Below the pieces are notes generated by a model. That model was not told the DNA's origin. It ran no database searches and saw only the letters and a list, made by a program, of their open reading frames with translations. Position numbers and translations under genes: made by a program. 64,000 nucleotides of DNA from positions 186,001 through 250,000 of the forward strand of contig CAWKGV010000004.1 of the NCBI GenBank assembly GCA_963849305.1, in the 5' to 3' direction. This document shows, piece by piece, positions 15,910 through 24,689 of this stretch (position 1 is the stretch's first letter; every line of letters begins with the position of its first letter). The DNA is from CAWKGV01 sp963849305 (GTDB lineage Bacteria > Pseudomonadota > Alphaproteobacteria > Acetobacterales > Acetobacteraceae).

Positions 15910-16233
15910 CTAGCGGTTCGTTCCGCCTGCGCCGGTAGAACCCGTGCCCTGTTCGGCGGTCCCCGTGCCGGTGCCGTTCATAGGCCTGTTCTGCGCGGTG
16001 CTGCCGGGGGTGGGGCCCTGGTGCCCGGTCGGGGAATTTGTGCCCGCCTCGACGCCCGTCGGCACGCCACCGCCACCAGCGCCGGCTCCGCCAGCGCCGG
16101 ATCCAGCAGCGCCGCCGGCGCCGCCTCCGGCCCCACCTCCGCCGGCGCCGCCGCCGGCCTGAGCCAAGGCAAGTCCGGTCCCCGCGATTGTCAGCGCCAA
16201 CGCAAATCCCACGACGCGTAAGCCATTCCACAT
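15910..16233 (-). CDS. Secreted glycine-rich low-complexity protein
   Basis: This 107-residue product starts at M-W-N-G-L-R-V-V-G. A signal peptide ends near A-L-A-Q-A (residue 26). The mature part is almost only Gly and Ala at first (A-G-G-G-A-G-G-G-G-A-G), then Gly/Thr/Asn/Pro (G-T-G-T-G-T). No domain is recognised. The frame is open further upstream, but homology to a signal peptide fixes the start at 16233. The repetitive tract is prone to replication slippage. A structural or surface role is a guess. Confidence 0.5.
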   Translation of the reverse strand: MWNGLRVVGFALALTIAGTGLALAQAGGGAGGGGAGGGAGGAAGSGAGGAGAGGGGVPTGVEAGTNSPTGHQGPTPGSTAQNRPMNGTGTGTAEQGTGSTGAGGTNR

Positions 16234-16360
16234 GACGTCCGTTTCCCTTCGTTCAGACCGCACCCCATCGGCGCGTCCAGGTGCAACGCGGCACTCGGCA
16301 GGTCGATCCACAAATGATGCAAAATCTTTGCCCCCGAAGCGGCGGTTGCTGCCCTTCCCG

Positions 16361-16608
16361 TTACTCGGCAGCTCGGAGATGCTCGGTCCCTGCCTGCCAG
16401 GTCCGTACCACCGGCATGACCTTTTTGGCGAACAGCCGCATCCCGTGCTAGCCCACCTCGAACGGAGCACCGCCGAAGCGGAAGCAGCAAAGGGTGCCGG
16501 CGTCGCCCATGCTCTGCTGGCGTCTTTCCAGCTTGCGCAGGATCTGGTCCGGCGTGCCCCAGAGCTGCTGATCGACACAGGCTTGCACGAAGCGATAGCG
16601 AGTAGATA
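16361..16608 (-). pseudogene. LLM-class flavin-dependent oxidoreductase C-terminal remnant
   Basis: Read on the minus strand the segment gives R-Y-R-F-V-Q-A-C-V, L-W-G-T-P-D-Q-I-L-R-K-L-E-R, C-C-F-R-F-G-G-A-P-F-E-V, a stop (16448-16450), then M-R-L-F-A-K-K-V-M-P-V-V. This is the C-terminal end of luciferase-like monooxygenases (G-T-P-D-Q-I; L-F-A-K-E-V-M-P). The natural stop is at 16361-16363. There is no N-terminal part. The in-frame stop and truncation mark it as a relic, left of mfd. Confidence 0.65.
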
Positions 16609-16655
16609 GCGCCAGCCGGCAGAGTGTAAGTCAGTACGCGCTCCCCGGCGGGCCG

Positions 16656-19600
16656 TTACGCCGCCTTCGCCTGATTGGCGATCCGCACCAGGCTGGAGAG
16701 CAGGTCTCGCGCCGTTCTGATCCGCGCGCCGACATCCATCTCGCGCGCGATCGCCAGCTTGTGGTCCGGCCTCAGCCGCACCAGCCCGCCCTTGCTGGCG
16801 AGCCAGGCCACGAGCCCCGCCGGGTTGCGGAAGGCGTTGGCCCGGAACGTCACCACCATGCCCTTCGGACCCGCGTCCAGCTTCTCCACCCCGGCCTCCC
16901 GGCAGGCGCGCTTGAGTGAGACTACGTCCAGCAGGTTCTCGACTTCCTCCGGCAGCTTGCCGAAGCGGTCCACCAGCTCGGCCGCCATCGCCTCGGTCTC
17001 GGCGTCGGAGGCAAGTGCGCCGATCCGCCGGTACAGGCCGAGGCGAACCGGCAGATCCTTCACATACGTCTCGGGGATCAGCACCGGCAGTCCGAGCGCG
17101 ATATTGGGCGTCCAGTCGCGGTCATGGGCGGCCCGCCGGCCCTCGCCCGCCCGCAGCTCCACCACCGCGTCCTCCAGCATCTGCTGGTACAGCTCGATCC
17201 CCACCTCGCGGATATGGCCGGACTGTTCGTCGCCAAGCAGGTTGCCGGCGCCCCTGATGTCGAGGTCATGCGAGGCGAGCGTGAACCCGGCGCCCAGGGC
17301 GTCCAGCGTCTGCATCACCGTCAGCCGCTTTTCGGCTGCGACCGAGAGCCGGTGGCTCTGCGGCCAGGTCAGATAGGCATAGCCGCGCTGCTTGCCGCGC
17401 CCCACCCGGCCGCGGAGCTGATAGAGCTGGCCCAAGCCAAACATGTCGGCGTGGTGGATCACCAGCGTATTGACTGCCGGCATGTCGAGCCCGCTTTCGA
17501 CGATATTGGTGGACAGCAGGATGTCGAACTTGCCGTCGCCGAACTCGGTCATCACCCGCTCCAGCTCGGTCGGCGGCAGCCGCCCGTGCGCCTGCGCCGT
17601 CCGCGCCTCGGGCACGATCTCGGTCAGCCGCTCGGCCATGCGCGGCAAGTCCTCGATCCGGGGCACGACGCAGAACACCTGCCCGCCCCGGAACCGCTCG
17701 CGCTGGATCGCCTCCCGGACCACCACGGAATCGAACGGCATGATGAAGGTCCGCACCGCCAGCCGGTCGATCGGCGGGGTGGCGATCAGGCTCATCTCCC
17801 GCACCCCGGTCAGCGCGAGCTGCAAAGTGCGCGGGATCGGCGTCGCGGTCAGGGTCAGTACGTGAACGTCGGCCTTCAAGGTCTTGAGCCGCTCCTTGTG
17901 CGCGACGCCGAAATGCTGTTCCTCGTCCACGACCAGCAGGCCCAAGTCGGCGAACTGGACGGTCTTGGCCAGCAGCGCGTGCGTGCCGATGACGATGTTC
18001 ACCGCGCCGTCGGCTATGCCCTTGCGGACTTCCGCGGCCTCCTTGGCCGGGACCATGCGCGAGAGCTGGGCCACCCGCACCGGCAGCCCGGCGAAGCGGG
18101 TAGCGAAGGTACGGTAATGCTGGCGAGCGAGCAGCGTGGTCGGTACCACCACCGCCACTTGGGCGCCCGACATCGCGACCACGAAGGCGGCGCGCAAGGC
18201 CACCTCGGTCTTGCCGAAGCCAACGTCGCCGCAGACGAGCCGGTCCATCGGCCGGCCGGAGGCGAGGTCTTCCAGCACGTCGGCGATGGCGCGGGACTGA
18301 TCCTCGGTCTCGGCGAAGGGGAAGCGGGCGCAGAACTCGTCCCAGCTTCCCTCGTTCGGCGCCATTGTGGGCGCCTCTCTCACCTGGCGCTCGGCGGCGA
18401 TGCGGATCAGCTCGCCCGCCATATCGCGAATGCGCTGCTTCATCCGCGCCTTGCGCGTCTGCCAGCCGGCCCCGCCCAGCTTATCGAGCGCCACGCCCTG
18501 CGCGTCGCTGCCGTAACGCGACAGCACCTCGATGTTCTCGACCGGCAGGAACAGCTTCTCGTTGCCGTCGTAGATCAGGCGCAGGCAGTCGTGCGGCGCC
18601 CTCGAGACGGTCAGCGTCTCCAGCCCGTCATAGCGCCCGATGCCGTATTCCTGATGCACGACCAGATCGCCCTCGGCGATCTCGGTCGCCTCGGCAATGA
18701 ACTGGTCGGCGCGCTTGCGCCGGCGCGGCGGGCGGCTGATCCGCTCGCCGAGCAAATCCTGCTCGCCCACCAGTGCCAGCCGGTCGGCCACGAAACCGCG
18801 CTCGACCCCGAACACCACCACCGAGATAGAGCCCGCCGGCTTGCGCCGGATCGCCGCCCAGCTCTCCTCCTGCGCCGCGCCCTTGACCCCGTGCTCGCGC
18901 AGCAGATTGGCCAGCCGCTCGCGCGAGCCGCGGGTCCACGCGGCCAGCACGATCCGCCTTCCCTCGTCGGCCCAACGATCGGCTTGCGCGCGGAACTGGT
19001 CGAACACGTTCACCCCGCCCTGGACGAAGATCGGCCCGGGCCGGCCCGAGCCATCCACCCCTACGGCGCCCTCGGGTTTGGCGAACGGTGTGAAGCCGAA
19101 CAGCGGGCCGCCTGACAGCATCGCATCCCAGCCGGCCCGGTCGAGATAGAGACGGTCCGGCGGCAGCGGCCGGTAGGGCACCTCGCCCTCGGGCGTCGGC
19201 GTGCGCCGCGCAGCATAGTGGTCGGCGATCATCTCCAGCCGCCCGGCCAGCACCTCCTCGGCCTGGTGGTCGAGGCTCACCGAGGCGCCCGGCAGATAAT
19301 CGAGCAGCGTCTCCATGTTCGCGTGGAACAGCGGCGCCCAATGCTCCATGCCGGGATGACGCCGCCCGTCGGAAATAGAGAGATAGATCGGGTCCTGGGC
19401 GGCCCCCTGGCCGAACAGCTCCCGCCAGCCGGAGCGGAACCGCGCGATCGCCGCTTTATCGAGCGGCACCTCGGATACCGGGCGCAGCACTAGCCGCCGG
19501 CGGGCATCCGCGCTGCGCTGGGTCGCTGGATCGAAGACACGGATGGATTCGACCGTATCCCCGAACAAGTCGAGGCGCACCGGATCGGGTTCTCCGGCCG

Positions 19601-20093
19601 GGAAGATATCGATGATGCCGCCCCGCATGGCATACTCGCCGGGCTCCATCACCGTCCCCGCGCGTCCATATCCGTGCGCCTCCAGAAATTGGGCCAGCGC
19701 CTCGGGGTGAATATCGCCGTTGACGCGAAGCTCCAGGCTGGCGCCCTGGAAGGCGGCGCGCGGCGGCACGCGCTGGACCAGCGCGTTGACCGTGGTGAGC
19801 ACGATGCGCGGCCGCTCCGCCCGCTCCATGAGCCGTCCCAAGGTCGCGACCCGCTCGGCGACCAGCACGGGGTTGGGCGAGACCCGGTCGTAGGGCAAAC
19901 AGTCCCAGGCCGGGAAGCGCAGTACCTCGATCTCGGGGGCGACGAATGCCAGCGCCTCAGTTAGCCGCGCCATCCGCGCGTCATCGCGGACGGCGTGCAG
20001 AATGGGCCCGGCGAACTCCGCCCGCCGGCGCGCGAGCAGGAACGCATCCCAAGCTTCCGGGGCGCCGTAGACGGTGGCAACGGTCGCGCTCAC
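16656..20093 (-). CDS. mfd: Transcription-repair coupling factor
   Basis: The 1145-residue protein is the normal Mfd length. It has an N-terminal UvrB-like module (P-A-W-D-C-L-P-Y-D at about 59-67), a central RNA-polymerase-interacting domain (G-D-L-V-V-H-Q-E-Y-G-I-G-R-Y), and a RecG-like translocase with Walker A G-D-V-G-F-G-K-T and box D-E-E-Q-H-F-G. Motif VI is Q-L-R-G-R-V-G-R, followed by the C-terminal TRCF domain. Mfd pushes stalled RNA polymerase off DNA and recruits UvrA. Its start overlaps the sdhE stop by 4 bases. Confidence 0.97.
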   Translation of the reverse strand: MSATVATVYGAPEAWDAFLLARRRAEFAGPILHAVRDDARMARLTEALAFVAPEIEVLRFPAWDCLPYDRVSPNPVLVAERVATLGRLMERAERPRIVLTTVNALVQRVPPRAAFQGASLELRVNGDIHPEALAQFLEAHGYGRAGTVMEPGEYAMRGGIIDIFPAGEPDPVRLDLFGDTVESIRVFDPATQRSADARRRLVLRPVSEVPLDKAAIARFRSGWRELFGQGAAQDPIYLSISDGRRHPGMEHWAPLFHANMETLLDYLPGASVSLDHQAEEVLAGRLEMIADHYAARRTPTPEGEVPYRPLPPDRLYLDRAGWDAMLSGGPLFGFTPFAKPEGAVGVDGSGRPGPIFVQGGVNVFDQFRAQADRWADEGRRIVLAAWTRGSRERLANLLREHGVKGAAQEESWAAIRRKPAGSISVVVFGVERGFVADRLALVGEQDLLGERISRPPRRRKRADQFIAEATEIAEGDLVVHQEYGIGRYDGLETLTVSRAPHDCLRLIYDGNEKLFLPVENIEVLSRYGSDAQGVALDKLGGAGWQTRKARMKQRIRDMAGELIRIAAERQVREAPTMAPNEGSWDEFCARFPFAETEDQSRAIADVLEDLASGRPMDRLVCGDVGFGKTEVALRAAFVVAMSGAQVAVVVPTTLLARQHYRTFATRFAGLPVRVAQLSRMVPAKEAAEVRKGIADGAVNIVIGTHALLAKTVQFADLGLLVVDEEQHFGVAHKERLKTLKADVHVLTLTATPIPRTLQLALTGVREMSLIATPPIDRLAVRTFIMPFDSVVVREAIQRERFRGGQVFCVVPRIEDLPRMAERLTEIVPEARTAQAHGRLPPTELERVMTEFGDGKFDILLSTNIVESGLDMPAVNTLVIHHADMFGLGQLYQLRGRVGRGKQRGYAYLTWPQSHRLSVAAEKRLTVMQTLDALGAGFTLASHDLDIRGAGNLLGDEQSGHIREVGIELYQQMLEDAVVELRAGEGRRAAHDRDWTPNIALGLPVLIPETYVKDLPVRLGLYRRIGALASDAETEAMAAELVDRFGKLPEEVENLLDVVSLKRACREAGVEKLDAGPKGMVVTFRANAFRNPAGLVAWLASKGGLVRLRPDHKLAIAREMDVGARIRTARDLLSSLVRIANQAKAA

Positions 20094-20377
20094 GCGCCCG
20101 CTTCCTCTCTCATCCGGCGCAGCAACGGGCTGTCCGCCGTTACGGCGATCGGCCGCCGCCCGGTGATCCAGTCGGCCAAATCGGGGTCCGATAACTCGAG
20201 CAGCGCCTCCAGCGCGTCCAGCTCCGCCTCCGTCATCGCGGCGATTCGCGGCGCGACGAAGCCGCCGATCAACAGATCGGCCTCATGCGTGCCGCGATGG
20301 GTGGCCCGGAACAGCAGGCGACGGCGCCGCGCGTCCAGCCCGGGCGGGACCGGCGCGGCTTGGGCTGGCTCGGTCAT
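20090..20377 (-). CDS. sdhE: FAD assembly factor SdhE (succinate dehydrogenase)
   Basis: The 95-residue protein carries the family motif R-G-T-H-E-A-D-L-L-I-G-G-F (canonical R-G-x-x-E-x-D). This is the surface that helps attach FAD covalently to SdhA. An acidic helix E-L-D-A-L-E-A-L-L-E-L-S-D-P-D-L-A-D-W-I follows, also typical. It is followed by mfd with a 4-base overlap, an arrangement common in Rhodospirillales. The divergent recG start lies 41 bases away, so the two operons share a very short promoter region. Confidence 0.92.
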   Translation of the reverse strand: MTEPAQAAPVPPGLDARRRRLLFRATHRGTHEADLLIGGFVAPRIAAMTEAELDALEALLELSDPDLADWITGRRPIAVTADSPLLRRMREEAGA

Positions 20378-20418
20378 TCGCCGCTGCGATATAGCGGCAC
20401 ACCCATCTGCTGTCAGCC

Positions 20419-22509
20419 GTGCACCCAGACGCCCTTGCCCCCGTTTTCGCGCCCCTGACCTCGCTCGGCGGCATAGGCCCGGCGCTTGCCGGACTGATCG
20501 CCAAGGCCGCCGGCGGGGAGCGCGTGCTCGACCTGCTGTTTCACCTACCCGAGAGCTATCTCGACCGCCGCGCGCGCCCGACCATCGCCCAGGCGCGCGC
20601 CCATGCCGCTCCGGGCCAGGTCGCGACCCTGCTCGTGGACGTGGTGCGTCACGAGCAGCCGAGCAACCAACGGCAACCGTGGCGGGTCATCGTGACCGAT
20701 GGTACCGGGTTCGCCGAGCTGGTGTTCTTCCGGCTCCCGCGCCACCTGTCGGCGCCGGGTCAGATGCCGCAGGGCATGATGGCGGGAACCAAGCTGCTGG
20801 TATCGGGCAAGCTGGAGCGCTTCGCCGACCGGCTGACAATGCCGCACCCCGATCACGTGCTGCCGGCCGAGCGGGCGGAGCGGCTGCCGGCGATCGAGCC
20901 GGTCTGGCCACTTACCGCCGGGCTCTGGCCGCGACAGGTGGCCGCAGCCATGGCACAGGCTTTGGAACGCCTGCCGGCGCTCCCCGAGTGGCACGATCCG
21001 GCCCTGCTCCGGCGCGAGCGCTGGCCGGGCTTCGCCGACGGGCTGCGCGCCGTGCAGGCTCCCGCCGAGCCGCCGGACGAGCGGCCCCGCCGCCGGCTCG
21101 CTTATGACGAGTTGCTGGCTGGGCAGGTGGCGCTGGCACTGGTGCGCGGCCGGGTGCGCGCCCGGCCCGGCCGGACCCTCGCCGGCGACGGCCGCCTGCG
21201 GGCACGTGCGCTGGCCCGCTTCGGCCATCCTCCCACCGGCTCGCAGCTCATGGCCCTGGCCGAGATCGACGCCGACCTCGCGGCGCCGCGGCGGATGCTG
21301 CGACTGCTGCAAGGCGACGTGGGCTCGGGCAAGACCCTGCTCGCCCTGCTAGCGATGCTGCGCGCCGTGGAGGCCGGGGCGCAGGCCGCTTTGATGGCAC
21401 CGACCGAGGTGTTGGCCCGCCAGCACCACCGCACCATCTCGCGCCTCTCCCCGGAGCCGGTGGCCTTACTGACCGGTGCGGTGAAGGGCCAGACCCGCGC
21501 CCGGCTGCTACGTGGTCTCGCGGACGGCTCGGTGCCGCTGGTGGTCGGCACCCATGCGTTGATCCAGGAGGGGGTGGCCTGGCGGGATCTGGCGCTCGCC
21601 GTGATCGACGAGCAGCACCGGTTCGGCGTCGCCCAGCGCCTGCTGCTAGGCGAGAAGGGCCGCGAAGCCGACGTGCTGGTGATGACCGCGACCCCGATCC
21701 CGCGCACCCTGCTGCTGACCCAATGGGGCGAGATGGACGTGAGCCGGTTGACCGAGAAACCGGCCGGCCGGCAGCCGATCCGCAGCACCATCCACTCGCT
21801 CGCCACCTTGCCCGAGATGCTGGAGGCCCTGGCCCGCAAGCTGGACGAGGGGGCGAGGGTCTATTGGGTCTGCCCGCTGGTGGCCGAGAGCGCCGCCCTG
21901 GACGTGGCTGCGGCCGAGGCGCGGTTCGCCGACCTGCGCGCCCGCTTCGGCGCGGGCGTCGGGCTGGCGCACGGCCAGCAGGAGCCGGAACGGCGGGACG
22001 GCGCGCTGGCTGGCTTTGCCGCCGGGCGCATCCGGCTCCTGGTCGCGACCACGGTGATCGAGGTCGGCGTCGATGTGCCGGAAGCGAGCGTGATGGTGAT
22101 CGAGCACGCCGAGCGATTCGGCCTCGCCCAGCTCCATCAATTGCGCGGCCGGGTGGGGCGGGGCGAGCGGGCGAGCTATTGCCTGCTCTTGCATGAGGAC
22201 GGGTTGAACGACGCGGCGCGCCGGCGCCTGACCTTGCTGCGCGACACCGAGGACGGGTTCGCCATCGCGGACGCCGATTTTCGCTTGCGCGGCGGCGGCG
22301 ACGTGCTGGGCACCAAGCAGGCCGGCCTCCCCGGCTTCCGCCTGGCCGACCCGGTCGCCGACGAGGGCTTGCTGCACATGGCGCACCGGGACGCCGCCTT
22401 GCTGCTGGAGAAGGACCCCGGCCTAACTAGCGAGCGCGGGCAGGCGGTGCGCTGGTTGCTGCGGCTGTTCGGCCAGTGGGAGCAGATGCGTACACTGCTC
22501 GCGGGGTGA
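20419..22509 (+). CDS. recG: ATP-dependent DNA helicase RecG
   Basis: The 696-residue protein is the normal length. It has an N-terminal OB-fold wedge domain (V-R-H-E-Q; V-F-F-R-L-P) and Walker A G-D-V-G-S-G-K-T. Box II is D-E-Q-H-R-F-G and motif III is T-A-T-P-I-P-R-T-L. Motif VI is L-R-G-R-V-G-R-G, and a C-terminal G-x-Q-x-G-L-P-like part is present. RecG reverses stalled forks and branch-migrates Holliday junctions. The start is GTG at 20419, 41 bases from the divergent sdhE start. Confidence 0.96.
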   Translation: MHPDALAPVFAPLTSLGGIGPALAGLIAKAAGGERVLDLLFHLPESYLDRRARPTIAQARAHAAPGQVATLLVDVVRHEQPSNQRQPWRVIVTDGTGFAELVFFRLPRHLSAPGQMPQGMMAGTKLLVSGKLERFADRLTMPHPDHVLPAERAERLPAIEPVWPLTAGLWPRQVAAAMAQALERLPALPEWHDPALLRRERWPGFADGLRAVQAPAEPPDERPRRRLAYDELLAGQVALALVRGRVRARPGRTLAGDGRLRARALARFGHPPTGSQLMALAEIDADLAAPRRMLRLLQGDVGSGKTLLALLAMLRAVEAGAQAALMAPTEVLARQHHRTISRLSPEPVALLTGAVKGQTRARLLRGLADGSVPLVVGTHALIQEGVAWRDLALAVIDEQHRFGVAQRLLLGEKGREADVLVMTATPIPRTLLLTQWGEMDVSRLTEKPAGRQPIRSTIHSLATLPEMLEALARKLDEGARVYWVCPLVAESAALDVAAAEARFADLRARFGAGVGLAHGQQEPERRDGALAGFAAGRIRLLVATTVIEVGVDVPEASVMVIEHAERFGLAQLHQLRGRVGRGERASYCLLLHEDGLNDAARRRLTLLRDTEDGFAIADADFRLRGGGDVLGTKQAGLPGFRLADPVADEGLLHMAHRDAALLLEKDPGLTSERGQAVRWLLRLFGQWEQMRTLLAG

Positions 22510-22817
22510 GGCAAATTCGCCACGCGCGGACGGGGGCGCCGTGTACACGCGCGGGTTGGTGCGGGGCGGATGTGTACACCGGCCGTTAACCGGCGGGTAA
22601 CTCCTCTCGCTGGCGCGGATGGTCTCGGAAACCATGCGTCGTGAGATCTCCCGTCCCCCGGTTGCGCCGACGACACCCACGACCCGGCTCAGCGCTTATC
22701 GTACTCGTCGTGGCGGCGCCACCAGCTGGCGCGCGGCGCGCTCGGCCCGGGCGAGCGCAGCGCGCGCCGTGCCGAGGGGCACGTTGCTCGCGCGGGCATT
22801 CCGAGCGAAAGACGCCG
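22510..22817. other. Region with no recognised gene
   Basis: About 308 bases between recG and the broken HTH gene. It holds two GTGTACAC/GTGTACACC motifs about 30 bases apart (near 22541 and 22570) and a GGCCGTTAACCGGC palindrome-like stretch next to the second. No coding frame with a recognisable domain was found, and no terminator with a T-run. Confidence 0.4.
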
Positions 22818-23227
22818 ATGAGTTCGCATCGCGCGCGATTGCGGGTCGAAATGGGGCGGCTTCGCACGGTGCTGAGGACGCTGGCGGGGGTGAGCGCGAC
22901 GAAGCGAGGGTTTGCGCTGGTGCCGCGCCGCGCACGCGAGGTCGTGGTGCTGGCGCGGCCGGTCGAAGAGCAGCATGCGGCGGTGCTCGCCTTCCTCGCC
23001 GACGGTAAGTCGTGGTCGAGCTCGGCCCTGGCGCTTGCGCTTGGAGCGAGCCAGCGCACCGTGCAGCGGGCACTCGACTCGCTTGCGGCAGCAGGCAAGG
23101 TGCAGTCGCCGGTCGCGGCCGAGCGCGTCGTTGGACGACACCGCCCGTGCCGGGATTCACGGCGACGTTGTTGCTGCCGGCGCCGCTGCCGTGTGACGAT
23201 TTCGGCCGGACGCCCCGCCGGTATTGA
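22818..23227 (+). pseudogene. Helix-turn-helix protein, frameshifted near the end
   Basis: From the ATG at 22818 the frame reads R-G-F-A-L-V-P-R-R-A-R-E-V-V-V-L-A-R-P-V-E-E-Q-H. A clear helix-turn-helix follows: S-S-S-A-L-A-L-A-L-G-A-S-Q-R-T-V-Q-R-A-L-D-S-L-A. At about 23113 one base seems lost, and the natural ending G-R-G-R-A-R-R-W-T-T-P-P-V-P-G-F continues in another frame to a stop at 23225-23227. The protein would be a short DNA-binding regulator. It sits at the left border of the lower-GC island. Confidence 0.6.
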
Positions 23228-23277
23228 AGGGTGGGAACGAAGGGAGCGCTATGGGCTGAAAATCAGCGCAGCATAGC

Positions 23278-24672
23278 TTGCGTATTCGTCGCTCGCTTTT
23301 TTATCTGTGTCTGCTTCAGAATCAAAGATTCGATCCAGTCGGGCCGGTGATGCCGCTTATCCTTGGACCAGCAAAGCCAGCTATCGAAGCCATTCGGCAA
23401 ATACGAGCCGCTGGTGGCCTTGAGCGCGTGACCGTGCTTGTTGCTTGGGCGCGTCTAAATGGGATCGCACTATTTCTGGATGCTATGGGGAGCGACATAG
23501 GCAAAGTCCGAATCGCTGTTGGAATGGCAGGCGCTGGAACAAGTGTTGAAGCCTTGTCCTATTTGAGGGCGCACTGCCGGGAGGTTTATCTTTTCCATAA
23601 GCATCACCGCCAGACCTTCCATCCTAAGGTGTACTGCTTCGATGGACCTGGTGATCCACCGTCCGCATCACACCTGGTAGTGGGGTCGTCGAACCTCACT
23701 GGCGGCGGTCTATTTTCCAACTTCGAAGCCAGCTTGGTTGCAGACTTCGCGCCGGCAACGTTCGCCCTCGATCGAGAAACATGGGCTTCCGTGATAGCTG
23801 CCTTCGACGCGGTGGTAACTTCGCCATTCAGCGAACGCATCATCGATGACGCACGGCTGCAGATTCTTCTTGAGGAGCGCTATCTAAGCACAGAAATCCG
23901 CTTGCGCCGTCGCAGCGCAGAGGATGGGGTGACTGCCGCGCGGGGAAGTCCTCGCCGCGGTAAGCCCGAGGCACCTCCTCCCACTCTCAGCCTGCCGCGG
24001 CTTCCTCCGCCGCCCTACGAATTTGCCGATCCCGCTGCCAAACCGACTACGCCAGGTGCACCGGCGGCCATACCTTCAGGTATCCCGACACCAGCTTCCA
24101 TCACGTTACCGGCAGCTGGTGCCGCTAGCATACCTTTCGTACCTGACGGTCGGTTCTTCGTCCGAACACTGACCCCTAACGACGTGAGCAAGATTCTCGG
24201 GCACCAAGTGGGTACTTTTGAACCCGATCTTGGAGTGACCGCCCGCGACGAACTACCTGGGTTCTGGGGCTGGCCCGATCGCTTCGGCATTGTCACCCGG
24301 GAGTTGCTGCCTCGTGAGGAATGGGCCGCCCGAGCACGAGCATTTTCATCGGCGGTTCCAGCCGGAGTTGATGTCGAGTTCATGCAGTGGTTTCGGGCGG
24401 CCCGGCCGTCTAATGCGAGTGATCCCAAACGACATGCAGCAGAGCACCGCTTTCGCATCGGACCGAAGGCGCGATTCCGATCCGCTCTATCACTCGGCTT
24501 CAGCGTCACATCCCTAATCGTCATCGAACGAATGCCAGACGGCACGTCGTTCGACTTCCGAGTAACGACTATTGCGGAGGGGGAACCGGAATATGCAGAT
24601 TATCGCCGCTATCTGACGCATGTGCGTCCACGTCACAGCTATGGGTATGGGCCAGACTACCCTGAAGAATAA
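23278..24672 (+). CDS. PLD-superfamily restriction endonuclease (NgoFVII/BfiI-like)
   Basis: The 464-residue protein has one phospholipase-D-type nuclease motif: H115-P-K117 followed by G-S-S-N139-L-T-G-G-G and S-N-F-E150. This is the metal-independent H-K-N(-E) set of BfiI and NgoFVII enzymes, which dimerise to build one active site. A Pro-rich linker (about 235-280) leads to a C-terminal domain (about 290-464, R-T-L-T-P-N-D-V-S-K-I-L-G) that may be the DNA-recognition part. Start is uncertain: TTG 23278, or ATG 23350. It converges, 17 bases apart, with two DNA methyltransferase genes, which supports a type II(S) restriction role. GC is lower than in housekeeping genes. Confidence 0.75.
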   Translation: MRIRRSLFYLCLLQNQRFDPVGPVMPLILGPAKPAIEAIRQIRAAGGLERVTVLVAWARLNGIALFLDAMGSDIGKVRIAVGMAGAGTSVEALSYLRAHCREVYLFHKHHRQTFHPKVYCFDGPGDPPSASHLVVGSSNLTGGGLFSNFEASLVADFAPATFALDRETWASVIAAFDAVVTSPFSERIIDDARLQILLEERYLSTEIRLRRRSAEDGVTAARGSPRRGKPEAPPPTLSLPRLPPPPYEFADPAAKPTTPGAPAAIPSGIPTPASITLPAAGAASIPFVPDGRFFVRTLTPNDVSKILGHQVGTFEPDLGVTARDELPGFWGWPDRFGIVTRELLPREEWAARARAFSSAVPAGVDVEFMQWFRAARPSNASDPKRHAAEHRFRIGPKARFRSALSLGFSVTSLIVIERMPDGTSFDFRVTTIAEGEPEYADYRRYLTHVRPRHSYGYGPDYPEE

Positions 24673-24689
24673 ACGTGACCTGACATCAA

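Noticed and set aside
17124..19115. 663-codon plus-strand open frame inside mfd
   Set aside because: It is antisense to a clear Mfd protein and its translation has no recognisable motif.
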